Shown here: piece by piece, positions 8,507 to 15,308 of the stretch
Layout of the letters: every line of letters begins with the position of its first letter
Numbering within the stretch: the first letter of the stretch is position 1
Source of the DNA: CAZIOH01 sp964540815
Lineage (GTDB): Bacteria > Myxococcota_A > Polyangia > Fen-1088
Assembly: GCA_964540815.1 (NCBI GenBank)
Contig: CAZIOH010000113.1
Location: 1 to 19,826, forward strand
Direction: 5' to 3'
Length of the DNA: 19,826 nt
The notes under the pieces: generated by a model
Database searches by the model: none
Told to the model about the DNA's origin: nothing
What the model saw: only the letters and a program-made list of their open reading frames with translations
Made by a program: the position numbers and the translations under genes

Positions 8507-9002
8507 TTGGTCCGGTACCACGTACTGTCTGTGATCGACATCGGGAGCCGGATCGTCGCTGGCGCGCGATCCGGGCCGTGTGTGGATGAAGCAAATGGCG
8601 CGGAACCTGCTCGACGCCGACGCCGGATTCTTGTGCGGAAAGCGCTACCTGATCCTGGACCGCGATCCTCTGTACACAAAGGACTTCCGGGAGATGCTAC
8701 GAGGGGCCGGGGTGAAGCCGCTACTGCTGCCTGCACGGAGCCCCAACTTGAACGCATATGCGGAACGATTTGTACTATCGATCAAGAGCGAATGCCTCGA
8801 CCGAATCCTGCCGCTGGGAGAGAGACATCTACGGCGGGCCATCGGCGAGTACCTCGCCCCCTACCACGGCGAACGGAACCACCAAGGCCTGGGGAATGTA
8901 CTGCTCATGGGAGCGCCGGAACCGGCGAATCAGAACGGCCGAGTGCGGCGCCGCGAGCGACTCGGCGGCCTGCTGAATTTCTATCATCGGACCGCGGCCT
9001 GA
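8501..9002 (+). pseudogene. DDE integrase-core (rve) transposase, 5'-truncated and frameshifted
   Basis: The frame at 8501-8550 reads GLVRYHVLSVIDIGSRIV, the first Asp-containing strand of an rve fold. After a shift of frame near 8555-8580 it continues from the GTG at 8580 as WMKQMARNLLDADAG, LILDRDPLYTKDFRE, RSPNLNAYAERFVLSIKSE, YHGERNHQGLGN and ends with GRVRRRERLGGLL. The second catalytic Asp (first D of LDRD) and the Glu of AYAER are 34 residues apart, close to the DD(35)E of IS3/IS481-type elements. The N-terminal DNA-binding half is missing, and a segment between the first strand and WMKQ is shortened. I saw no terminal inverted repeats. The copy should be inactive. Confidence 0.7.
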
Positions 9003-9160
9003 TCGGGGTCGATCAGATTCTGGGACAGGACGGGATGTATTGCGACGACGAGCGACGCCGCCATGCGTGGAGACCCGCGCTGTCGCGACGGGAGTCAACC
9101 TGTTCGGTGCTCTGGGTCATCCTGCCGAGGCGGCGGGCGAGCCCGCGCGTTCCCGCACCA

Positions 9161-9175
9161 TCGCCACGGTGGCGA
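9161..9175. terminator. Short hairpin downstream of the CE2 lipoprotein gene (weak)
   Basis: TCGCCAC-G-GTGGCGA is a perfect 7-bp inverted repeat, 30 bp past the stop of the minus-strand lipoprotein gene. There is no T-tract on either side, so it would not be a classical intrinsic terminator. It is recorded as the only hairpin seen in the 200 bp between the transposase remnant and the lipoprotein gene. Confidence 0.2.
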
Positions 9176-9205
9176 CGGGCAGGTACGCCCTGCGGATCGG
9201 GGGCT

Positions 9206-10663
9206 CTACCAGCCCATCACGGTGTGGAGATCGGCGGCGAGCGCGGCACCCATCGCCTGCGAGGCGGGGATGTCGGGGTGCCCGCCGCATTGCTTTTTGT
9301 TGGCGTAGGGGCGCATGTCGAACACGTAGTGTTTCATGTCGCCGCCGGCCTTCAACGTCGCCACCATCTGGTTGACGGTGGTGGAGGCCGACTGGTCGGT
9401 GGTGTTCCCGGTCTCCCACTCGATGACGTGGATGAAGGTCGCATTGGGATAGTTCGACCGGATGTGCATCGTGAGCTTCAGGTAGGCGTCGATGTACGGC
9501 TGGCCCGGGTTTCCCACCGAAAAATCGTTGTTGTTGAGGTTCATGACCACCACGTCCGGCTGAAACTTCGTGAAGTCCCAGGCCGTCTGGGTCGTCGGGA
9601 TGGAGTAGTCGTAGCGCGCGGGCATGACCGTGGTGGGGGTAGGCGTGGTGGTCCCGTAGTTCCGGTACACCCCGATCCCCGACCAGGCGATGGTCACCAG
9701 GTCGGCGGTGACCGCGCGGGCCGCGATGGCGCCGTACGAGAGATAATGGTTCTCGATCTTGATGGCAGCCGGGCAGTTGGGGGTGGCGGCCAGGATGCCG
9801 GCGCCGCACGAGAACGAGTCGCCCACGATCTCGATGCTCCGGCCCGGCGCGGGCGGGGGCGCCAGGAGCGCGCCCCCGGTCCCGAAGCCCGTGAAGCCGA
9901 TGAACTCGGTCGGCCCGTCGCTGGCCTCGCTGTCCCGCCAGAGAAGGACGTCGTGCACGCCGCTCGCGAGGCCGGTCGCCAGCGCGTAGGTCGTCTGGCC
10001 CCCGACGGTGAAGATCTGCTTGGGGGTGCCTCCGTCGATGACCACCTCGAAGCTGTTCCCGTTGTTCCCGTCGCTGATCTGGGCCGACACCTGCGTGCCC
10101 ATGAAGCGCGCCGAGACGTTCGACCCCGACCACTCGAAGCGGGTCCCCCCCATGGTCCCCGGCGCGGTTCGTCCCACGATGCGAACGCCGGGCGGGCCCG
10201 AGGGCACGCCCCCCCCGCCGGCGTTTCCGGCGCCGCCCACCCCGGTCGCTCCGCCCGTCCCGTTCTTGCCGTCGGTGCCCGCCGTGCCAGGCGCGCCGCC
10301 CGCCCCGGCCCCGCCCGTCCCCTCGATCCCGCCGGTCGCGCTCGTGTCGCCGCCGGTCGCGCCCGCGCCTCCAGTGCCCACGCTCACGCTGCCGCCCGAT
10401 CCGATGCCGTTGCCCGAGGAGCCGCCCGAGGCCCCCCCGGTGCCCGCGCGGCCTCCGGTCGACGGACCAGAGCCTCCGGAGGCCTGGTTCGATGTAGGGC
10501 TCCCTCCGCTGGTCCCCCCACATCCCAGCGCTCCGCCGAGCGCGCCCGACAAGAGTGCCAGCATGGCGGCCGGCTTGGCGGCCTGCCTGGCCAGCTTGAT
10601 GGCCACCTGCACGGCGTTGAGCACGAGACGACCGGACGACTGTCGGGGGCTTTGCAACTGCAC
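9206..10663 (-). CDS. Lipoprotein carbohydrate esterase, CE2-like SGNH hydrolase
   Basis: 485 residues from a GTG at 10663, which has GGAGGT four bases upstream; an in-frame ATG at 10717 is an alternative with a weaker RBS. A signal peptide ends in the lipobox ALGC (Cys48). About 115 residues of Gly/Ser/Thr/Ala linker follow. Next is a beta-sandwich (GVRIVGRT, FEWSGSNVSARF, SFEVVIDGG, GVHDVLLWRDSE) and an SGNH hydrolase domain. The nucleophile motif is IEIVGDSFSCGAG (Ser283), then NLNNNDF, and the His motif GGHPD (His462) near the C-terminus. A jelly-roll domain ahead of an SGNH domain is the layout of CE2 acetyl-xylan esterases, which remove O-acetyl groups from polysaccharides. A membrane-anchored deacetylase on a flexible linker fits. 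It lies next to the LamG/PQQ gene but is separated from it by the insertion scar. Confidence 0.8.
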   Translation of the reverse strand: MQLQSPRQSSGRLVLNAVQVAIKLARQAAKPAAMLALLSGALGGALGCGGTSGGSPTSNQASGGSGPSTGGRAGTGGASGGSSGNGIGSGGSVSVGTGGAGATGGDTSATGGIEGTGGAGAGGAPGTAGTDGKNGTGGATGVGGAGNAGGGGVPSGPPGVRIVGRTAPGTMGGTRFEWSGSNVSARFMGTQVSAQISDGNNGNSFEVVIDGGTPKQIFTVGGQTTYALATGLASGVHDVLLWRDSEASDGPTEFIGFTGFGTGGALLAPPPAPGRSIEIVGDSFSCGAGILAATPNCPAAIKIENHYLSYGAIAARAVTADLVTIAWSGIGVYRNYGTTTPTPTTVMPARYDYSIPTTQTAWDFTKFQPDVVVMNLNNNDFSVGNPGQPYIDAYLKLTMHIRSNYPNATFIHVIEWETGNTTDQSASTTVNQMVATLKAGGDMKHYVFDMRPYANKKQCGGHPDIPASQAMGAALAADLHTVMGW

Positions 10664-10666
10664 GAG

Positions 10667-10680
10667 GACCTCCGGAGGTC
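10667..10680. promoter_or_regulatory. Perfect 14-bp palindrome covering the RBS of the CE2 gene
   Basis: GACCTCCGGAGGTC is its own reverse complement. It contains the GGAGGT ribosome binding site and ends three bases before the GTG at 10663. It could be a protein operator, or could hide the RBS in RNA by pairing between transcripts; a simple hairpin is unlikely because there is no loop. Confidence 0.35.
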
Positions 10681-10851
10681 GGTCCGAGCGGCAGCCCGAG
10701 AGCATCCCGTCTGACATGGACCGACTGTGATAGGGCGCCTGAGCATAGGAAATTTAACCCAGGGGTTCCCCTTTTGGGCTCCGAACAGCACGGCCGAAAT
10801 CGGCCGACTGAAAACGCCCGTAGCGCGTCCGTACTCGTAACTCGGCCGTCC

Positions 10852-10876
10852 CGATACCCACGATACCGTAACGATA
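10852..10876 (+). repeat. Three CGATAC direct repeats upstream of the kinase promoter
   Basis: CGATAC occurs at 10852, 10861 and 10871, spaced 9 and 10 bp, close to one helical turn. They lie about 100-120 bp upstream of the candidate sigma-54 -24/-12 element, a usual distance for enhancer sites of NtrC-type activators or for another regulator. Confidence 0.35.
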
Positions 10877-10972
10877 CTGGAAATCCCATCATTCCCGCCC
10901 GGTAATCGCTCGAGAACGGATCAGTCGGACCCCGTTCAAGTGACGGGGCTGACGTCGTCGCCGGCGGCGCGC

Positions 10973-10988
10973 TGGTTCGCTTCTTGCC
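10973..10988 (+). promoter_or_regulatory. Candidate sigma-54 promoter for the two-component operon
   Basis: TGGTTCGCTTCTTGCC fits the TGGCAC-N5-TTGCW consensus at the essential GG (-24) and GC (-12), which are 12 bp apart as required. Three of the six -24 bases (TGG) and the TTGC are exact. The predicted transcription start is near 10999, leaving a leader of about 55 bases before the TTG start at 11054. The downstream genes encode a sigma-54 activator pair, so autoregulation is plausible. Confidence 0.45.
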
Positions 10989-11053
10989 TTCTGTGGCGGG
11001 ATGACCCCGGGGCATCGGCGGGCCGGCCCTGGCCCGGATAGAATCGAGGCGTC

Positions 11054-12517
11054 TTGAGGGTGACGCTGAAGCTCGCTCTGGCTGTGCTGCCGGGGGCCCT
11101 GGTGGTCGTGGCGGCGGCGGCGTTTCTCGAGCTGGCCCGCGATCGCGCCGAATTCGAGGCGGATCAACGCGCCGACGATCGGGCGGTGGCCGACGCCTTC
11201 GCCGGGAGCCTCGGCCAGTTGTGGGAATCGGTGGGCGAAACGGCGGCACGGACGGCCATGGATCGCCTGCGGATGTTCGACGCCCGGTACCGCATGAGCT
11301 GGCTCGACCTAAACGCCAAGGCGCAGGGCCTGCCCGACGCCGAGCGCGAGGCGTTGGCCCGCGGCCGGAACGTCATGTGGCGCGATTCGCGGCGCGATTC
11401 GCGGCCCGATTCGATTGGCTGGCTGCACGCCGTCTCCCCGGTTCTCGCATCTGGCGTGGTGGTCGGCGCCGTGGACGTCTCGGAGCCGCCGCCCGATCTG
11501 CGGGCCCACGTCCGCCGCACCATTCGTGCGACGGCCCTGACCACCATCGCGCTCGGCGCCACCATGACACTGGTGACGCTGCTGGTGGGAGGCTGGGTGG
11601 TGGGCCGCCCGATCTCGGCGCTCATCGCCCAGGCGCGTCGGGTCGCCGCCGGTGACCTGCGCGCGCGCTCGTTGCCGCGTCAGCGCGACGAGCTGGGGGC
11701 GCTGGGGCGCGAGCTCGACGACATGCTCGATCGGCTGGAGGCAGCGGCCAACGAGGTTCGTGCGTCGACGCAAGAGCGGATCGCCGCGCTGGAGCAGCTC
11801 CGCCACGCCGAGCGGTTGACCACCATCGGCCGCCTGGCTTCCAGCGTCGCGCACGAGCTCGGCACGCCCCTCAACGTTGTGGCCGGGCGCGCCCGCCTCA
11901 TCGTCGAGGACGAGCGCGAGGGGCGCGCACACGCTGGCATCATCATCGACCAGGCAGAGCGCATGACCAAGATCATCCGGCAGCTCCTCGACTACGCGCG
12001 CCGACGGCCCCCACGCAAGGAAGGGCAGGACCTGGTGCAACTCACGGCGGCCGTGCTGACGCTGCTGGAAACGCTGGCGCGCAACCGCCAGATCGAGCTG
12101 CGCTTCCGGTCGGAGCTGGCGAGGGCCTCGGTGACGGCGGACCCGACCCAGCTTCAGCAGGCCCTGACCAATCTCATCGTCAACGCCATCCAGGCCAGCG
12201 TCGATGGTGGCGTGGTCGACGTGACGCTGAGGGCCGTGCGGGCGCGCCAGCCCGAGCGCCCGGCCCAGAGAGGCGGCGGCGCCGAGACGGAGGTGTTCCA
12301 GATCGACGTGCAGGATCACGGGGCGGGGATGTCGCCCGATGTCCTGGCCCGGGTCTTCGAGCCCTTCTTCACCACCAAGCCGGTGGGGGAATCGACGGGC
12401 CTCGGGCTGTCGGTCACCCAGGACATCGTCGACGAGCACGGCGGCTGGATCCAGGCGGCGAGCGAGCCGGGGCGCGGCAGCCGCTTCGTGATCGTGCTGC
12501 CGCGGGGAATGGCATGA
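11054..12517 (+). CDS. NtrB-type membrane sensor histidine kinase
   Basis: 487 residues from a TTG with GAGG about five bases upstream. TM1 is about 7-25, followed by a periplasmic sensor of about 135 residues, TM2 about 160-183, and HAMP about 183-235. The DHp helix carries VAHELGTPLN with the phospho-accepting His267. The ATPase domain has the N box NLIVNAIQAS (Asn377), G1 DHGAGM (421-426), F box FEPFFTTK (435-442) and G2 GLGLSV (449-454). It autophosphorylates and would pass the phosphate to Asp58 of the next gene product, with which it overlaps by four bases (ATGA), so the two are translationally coupled. The sensor region has no recognisable ligand fold and includes an odd RDSRRDSRPDS repeat (110-120). 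Kinases of this layout partner NtrC-type activators throughout myxobacteria. The signal sensed is unknown. Confidence 0.93.
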   Translation: MRVTLKLALAVLPGALVVVAAAAFLELARDRAEFEADQRADDRAVADAFAGSLGQLWESVGETAARTAMDRLRMFDARYRMSWLDLNAKAQGLPDAEREALARGRNVMWRDSRRDSRPDSIGWLHAVSPVLASGVVVGAVDVSEPPPDLRAHVRRTIRATALTTIALGATMTLVTLLVGGWVVGRPISALIAQARRVAAGDLRARSLPRQRDELGALGRELDDMLDRLEAAANEVRASTQERIAALEQLRHAERLTTIGRLASSVAHELGTPLNVVAGRARLIVEDEREGRAHAGIIIDQAERMTKIIRQLLDYARRRPPRKEGQDLVQLTAAVLTLLETLARNRQIELRFRSELARASVTADPTQLQQALTNLIVNAIQASVDGGVVDVTLRAVRARQPERPAQRGGGAETEVFQIDVQDHGAGMSPDVLARVFEPFFTTKPVGESTGLGLSVTQDIVDEHGGWIQAASEPGRGSRFVIVLPRGMA

Positions 12518-13929
12518 CCGGCGGAATGGGAGCTGGACGCGTCCTGGTCGTCGACGACGAGCCGGAGATGTGCGCGCTGCTGGCGACCGGGCTCGGCAAG
12601 CGCGGCTTCGAGGTGGTGTTCCGCACCTCGGGCGACGCGGCGCTGGCCTTGCTCGACGAAACGGATTTCGACGCGGTGGTGGCCGACCTCAACATGCCGG
12701 GGACCTCGGGCCTCGACGTGGCGGCCTGGGTCGCCGCCAATCGATCGGACACGCCGGTCGTCGTCATCACCGCCTTCGGCAGCCTGGAGACGGCGGTGGC
12801 CGCCATCCGGGTCGGCGCCTACGACTTCGTGACCAAGCCCTTCGAGATCGAGGCCATCGCCCTGACGCTGGGGCGCGCGGTCGGCTACCGGCGCCTGCGC
12901 GCCGAGGTGCGCCGGCTGCGCGAGCTGGCGCCCGGCAATGGCCCGGGCGACGAGCCCGGTGGGGATCCCGTCGGCCTGGCGGGCACGGCGCTCGTGGGGC
13001 GCAGCCCCGCCATGCGCCGGGTATACGACGTGCTGCTGCGCGCCGCCGCCACCGACGCCACGGTGATGATCACCGGCGAGAGCGGCACCGGGAAGGAGCT
13101 GGTCGCCCGCGCCCTGCACGACAAGAGCCGGCGCGCCGCGGGTCCGTTCGTCGCCATCAACTGCGGCGCGCTGCCCGAATCCTTGCTGGAGAGCGAGCTG
13201 TTCGGCCACGCGCGCGGCGCGTTCACCGATGCCCGCGCCAGCCGGGCCGGTCTTCTGCTCCGCGCGAACGGCGGGACGCTGTTCCTCGACGAGATCGGCG
13301 AGGCGCCGCCCGGCTTGCAGGCGAAGCTGCTGCGCGCGCTGGAGGATCGGCGGGTCCGCCCGGTGGGAGGGGACGATGAACGCCCGTTCGACGCGCGCCT
13401 GGTGTGCGCGACCAACCGAGATCTCGAGGCAGAGATCGAGAGCGGCCGCTTCCGCTCCGATCTCTACTACCGCATCAACGTCATCGGTATCGATCTGCCC
13501 CCGCTGCGGGCGCGCCGAGACGACGTGTTGCTGCTGGCCCATCGGCTGCTCAGGCAAGAGGCCGCGGCCAACGGCAAGAACGTCACCGGCATCGCGGCGG
13601 CGGCCGCCGAGCTGCTGCGGAGCTACGCCTGGCCGGGCAACGTGCGTGAGCTTCGCAACTGCATCGAGTGCGCGGTGGCGCTGACCCGCTTCGAGGAGCT
13701 GACGGTGGCCGATCTGCCCGAGGCCATCCGCGACTACCGCCGGTCCCGCCTGGTCCTCGATCTGGATGATCCAGGGGCCCTGCCGCCGCTGGCCGAGGTC
13801 GAGCGCCGCTACATCCAGCGGGTGCTGGAGGCCGTTCAGGGGCACCGCACGCGCGCCGCCGAGATCCTGGGGCTCGATCGCAAGACGCTGTACCGCAAGC
13901 TCGAGCGCCGCGGGAGCGGCGACGACTGA
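12514..13929 (+). CDS. NtrC-family sigma-54-dependent response regulator
   Basis: 471 residues in three domains. The REC domain (8-125) has the acidic pair in VVDDEPE, phospho-acceptor Asp58 (VADLNMPG), Thr86 and Lys108 (TKPF). The AAA+ domain (about 158-395) has Walker A GESGTGKE (188-195), the sigma-54 contact loop GAFTDA (235-240) and Walker B GGTLFLDEIGE, followed by LYYRINV and the sensor-region motif WPGNVREL. The C-terminal Fis-type HTH reads TRAAEILGLDRKTLYRKL. The protein should bind enhancer sites and remodel sigma-54 RNA polymerase when phosphorylated by the preceding kinase. The contact loop is GAFTDA rather than the more frequent GAFTGA, a natural variant. Its location just upstream of a sigma-54 promoter at 14024 makes the next operon its most likely target, with palindromes at 13934-13973 as possible binding sites. 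Confidence 0.95.
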   Translation: MTGGMGAGRVLVVDDEPEMCALLATGLGKRGFEVVFRTSGDAALALLDETDFDAVVADLNMPGTSGLDVAAWVAANRSDTPVVVITAFGSLETAVAAIRVGAYDFVTKPFEIEAIALTLGRAVGYRRLRAEVRRLRELAPGNGPGDEPGGDPVGLAGTALVGRSPAMRRVYDVLLRAAATDATVMITGESGTGKELVARALHDKSRRAAGPFVAINCGALPESLLESELFGHARGAFTDARASRAGLLLRANGGTLFLDEIGEAPPGLQAKLLRALEDRRVRPVGGDDERPFDARLVCATNRDLEAEIESGRFRSDLYYRINVIGIDLPPLRARRDDVLLLAHRLLRQEAAANGKNVTGIAAAAAELLRSYAWPGNVRELRNCIECAVALTRFEELTVADLPEAIRDYRRSRLVLDLDDPGALPPLAEVERRYIQRVLEAVQGHRTRAAEILGLDRKTLYRKLERRGSGDD

Positions 13930-13933
13930 ACGG

Positions 13934-13973
13934 CGCCCCGCACCGGGGGCGAGGCAGTTTGCCCCGCGGGGCA
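13934..13973 (+). promoter_or_regulatory. Paired inverted repeats: enhancer site and/or terminator
   Basis: CGCCCC-N6-GGGGCG (13934-13951) and the perfect 14-bp palindrome TGCCCCGCGGGGCA (13960-13973) have centres 24 bp apart. The second lies about 65-90 bp upstream of the transcription start predicted from the sigma-54 element at 14024, which suits an activator-binding enhancer. It is also followed directly by TTTTG and sits 31 bp past the regulator's stop codon, so a weak intrinsic terminator (5-bp stem, CGCG loop) is a second reading. Both could apply. Confidence 0.45.
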
Positions 13974-14023
13974 TTTTGCCCGCGCGCGAGCCCCGTCTCG
14001 TCGCGCTGATCCGGTCCCGACGT

Positions 14024-14039
14024 TGGCGCGCGCCTTGCC
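14024..14039 (+). promoter_or_regulatory. Sigma-54 promoter of the ATP-grasp/dioxygenase operon
   Basis: TGGCGCGCGCCTTGCC matches TGGCAC-N5-TTGCW with GG and GC exactly 12 bp apart; TGGC, the C ending the -24 box and TTGC are all conserved. The predicted start of transcription is near 14050, almost on top of the ATG at 14052, so the mRNA would have essentially no leader. The neighbouring sigma-54 activator gene and upstream palindromes support the call. Confidence 0.65.
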
Positions 14040-14051
14040 TCATGGGCAGGA

Positions 14052-15308
14052 ATGCACCCCAGCGCTCCCCTCGTGGCCTCCTATGAGGACTTCGCCCGAC
14101 ACCTCGTCGCCGATGGAATCCTGAGCGACCCCTGGGTCGACGGCGTCCCGCGGTTTCGCATGACGCCGCTCGTCCTCGACCGCGTGACGCAGGTCTCCCT
14201 GTACGAGGCGGCGGAGTCGGTGGCCGCGGCGCACAGCGAGGCCGCCGCGCTGTGCGCGCGCGAGCCGGCGCTGGTGTCCCGCTATTTCGATCCGCCCTGG
14301 GCGTACCAGCTGATGTGGCAGATGAGCGGGGCGGCCTGGCATGGCATCGCGCGCGCCGACGTGTTCCTGACGGCGCACGGCCCGCGCGTCTGCGAGCTCA
14401 ACTCCGACACGCCGAGCGGCGAGCCCGAGGCCGTCGCGCTCAACCATCTGGTCGACGGCGCCGGGGCGGCCCTGTTCGACGATCCGAACTGCCACCTCGG
14501 TGACGACCTGGCCGCGCTCGTCGAGGCGTCGACCCTCGCCGGCTGCCCGCCCACCGTCGGCATCGTCTACCCGACGGAGCTCCCCGACGATCTCTCCGTG
14601 GTCGAGCTCTACGCGCGCTGGTTCGAGGCGCGCGGAGCACGGGTGGTGCTGGGCTCGCCCTTCAACCTCCAACCCGATGGGCGGGGCGGGGTGGCCATGT
14701 TCGGCGTGCCATGTGGGGTGATCTGGCGACACTACAAGACCGACTGGTGGGGTGAACGACGCCCGGTGTGGCGCTCGGAGGAAGGGTACGCCGACCCGGC
14801 GCCGCTCGCCGAGGCTCTGATCCTGCTCGCCAGGGCCAGCGCCCGGGGCCGCTGCGCCGTCATGAACCCCTTCGGCGCGGTGCTGACCCAGAACAAGCGC
14901 ATGATGGCCCTCATGTGGGGGGAGATGGAGCGCTTCTCGCCGCGGGCGCGCGACTCGATCCGTCGCTATCTGCCGTACACGGTGCGCCTGGAGGCGTTGC
15001 CGCGGCGGCGCCTCTGCGCGGAGCGCGCGCTGTGGGTGTTGAAATCCGACTATGGGTGCGAGGGAGAAGAGGTCGTCATGGGGGCCGCGCTCGACGACGG
15101 GGCCTGGGCGCGGGTGCTCGACGACGCGCGACCGGCGCGCTGGATCGCCCAGCGTCGGTTCACGCCGCTCGCCGGCGCCGGAGGCCAGGTGGCGAACTTT
15201 GGCGTGTACGTGGTGGGTGGCCGGGCGGCCGGACTCTTCACCCGGCTCCAGGCTGGGTGCACCGACCGCAGCGCGCAGTGCGTGCCCACCCTGGTGAGGC
15301 TGTCATGA
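14052..15308 (+). CDS. Glutathionylspermidine synthase-family ATP-grasp ligase
   Basis: 418 residues matching the GSP_synth (YgiC/YjfC-like) family. Family marks include CELNSDTPSGEPEA (114-127), NPFGAVLTQNKRMMALMW (272-289), the ATP-loop KSDYGCEGEEVVMG (331-344), WIAQRRFTP (364-372) and NFGVYVVGGRAAGLFTRLQ (382-400). Known members carry an unusual ATP-grasp fold and form an amide bond between a carboxylate, activated as acyl phosphate, and an amine; the E. coli bifunctional enzyme joins glutathione to spermidine. There is no amidase domain here, and the substrate may differ, as for YgiC. It is the first gene of a four-gene operon. The ATG at 14052 has AGGA directly against it and lies at the predicted sigma-54 start, so a leaderless mRNA is possible. 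It overlaps the next gene by four bases (ATGA). Confidence 0.85.
   Translation: MHPSAPLVASYEDFARHLVADGILSDPWVDGVPRFRMTPLVLDRVTQVSLYEAAESVAAAHSEAAALCAREPALVSRYFDPPWAYQLMWQMSGAAWHGIARADVFLTAHGPRVCELNSDTPSGEPEAVALNHLVDGAGAALFDDPNCHLGDDLAALVEASTLAGCPPTVGIVYPTELPDDLSVVELYARWFEARGARVVLGSPFNLQPDGRGGVAMFGVPCGVIWRHYKTDWWGERRPVWRSEEGYADPAPLAEALILLARASARGRCAVMNPFGAVLTQNKRMMALMWGEMERFSPRARDSIRRYLPYTVRLEALPRRRLCAERALWVLKSDYGCEGEEVVMGAALDDGAWARVLDDARPARWIAQRRFTPLAGAGGQVANFGVYVVGGRAAGLFTRLQAGCTDRSAQCVPTLVRLS

Larger units (their letters stand above)
10664..11053. promoter_or_regulatory. Divergent intergenic region between CE2 gene and sensor kinase
   Basis: About 390 bp carry signals for two divergent genes. 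They include a 7-bp inverted repeat CGGCCGA-AA-TCGGCCG (10791-10806), three CGATAC direct repeats (10852, 10861, 10871), the inverted repeat CCCCGTtcaagtgACGGGG (10930-10948) and a candidate sigma-54 promoter (10973-10988). Toward the minus-strand gene there is a TATGCT -10-like hexamer near 10740-10750 but no good -35. GGGG-TT-CCCC lies at 10762-10771. No ORF in the stretch is convincing. Confidence 0.5.

Noticed and set aside
8375..10714. Open frame of 779 codons on the plus strand
   Set aside because: Only its first part (8501-8555) is meaningful, as transposase sequence before the frameshift; the rest is the shadow of the CE2 lipoprotein gene.
9117..11249. Open frame of 710 codons on the minus strand
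   Set aside because: Runs across the CE2 gene in another frame, the intergenic region and the start of the kinase gene, with no domain; shadow.
12316..14043. Minus-strand frame of 575 codons over the response regulator
   Set aside because: The plus strand encodes an unmistakable NtrC-type protein here; the minus frame has biased composition only.
14768..15304. N-terminal extension of the 435-residue protein back to 14768
   Set aside because: It overlaps the ATP-grasp gene in another frame. The ATG at 15305 with the ATGA overlap and RBS is the natural start.
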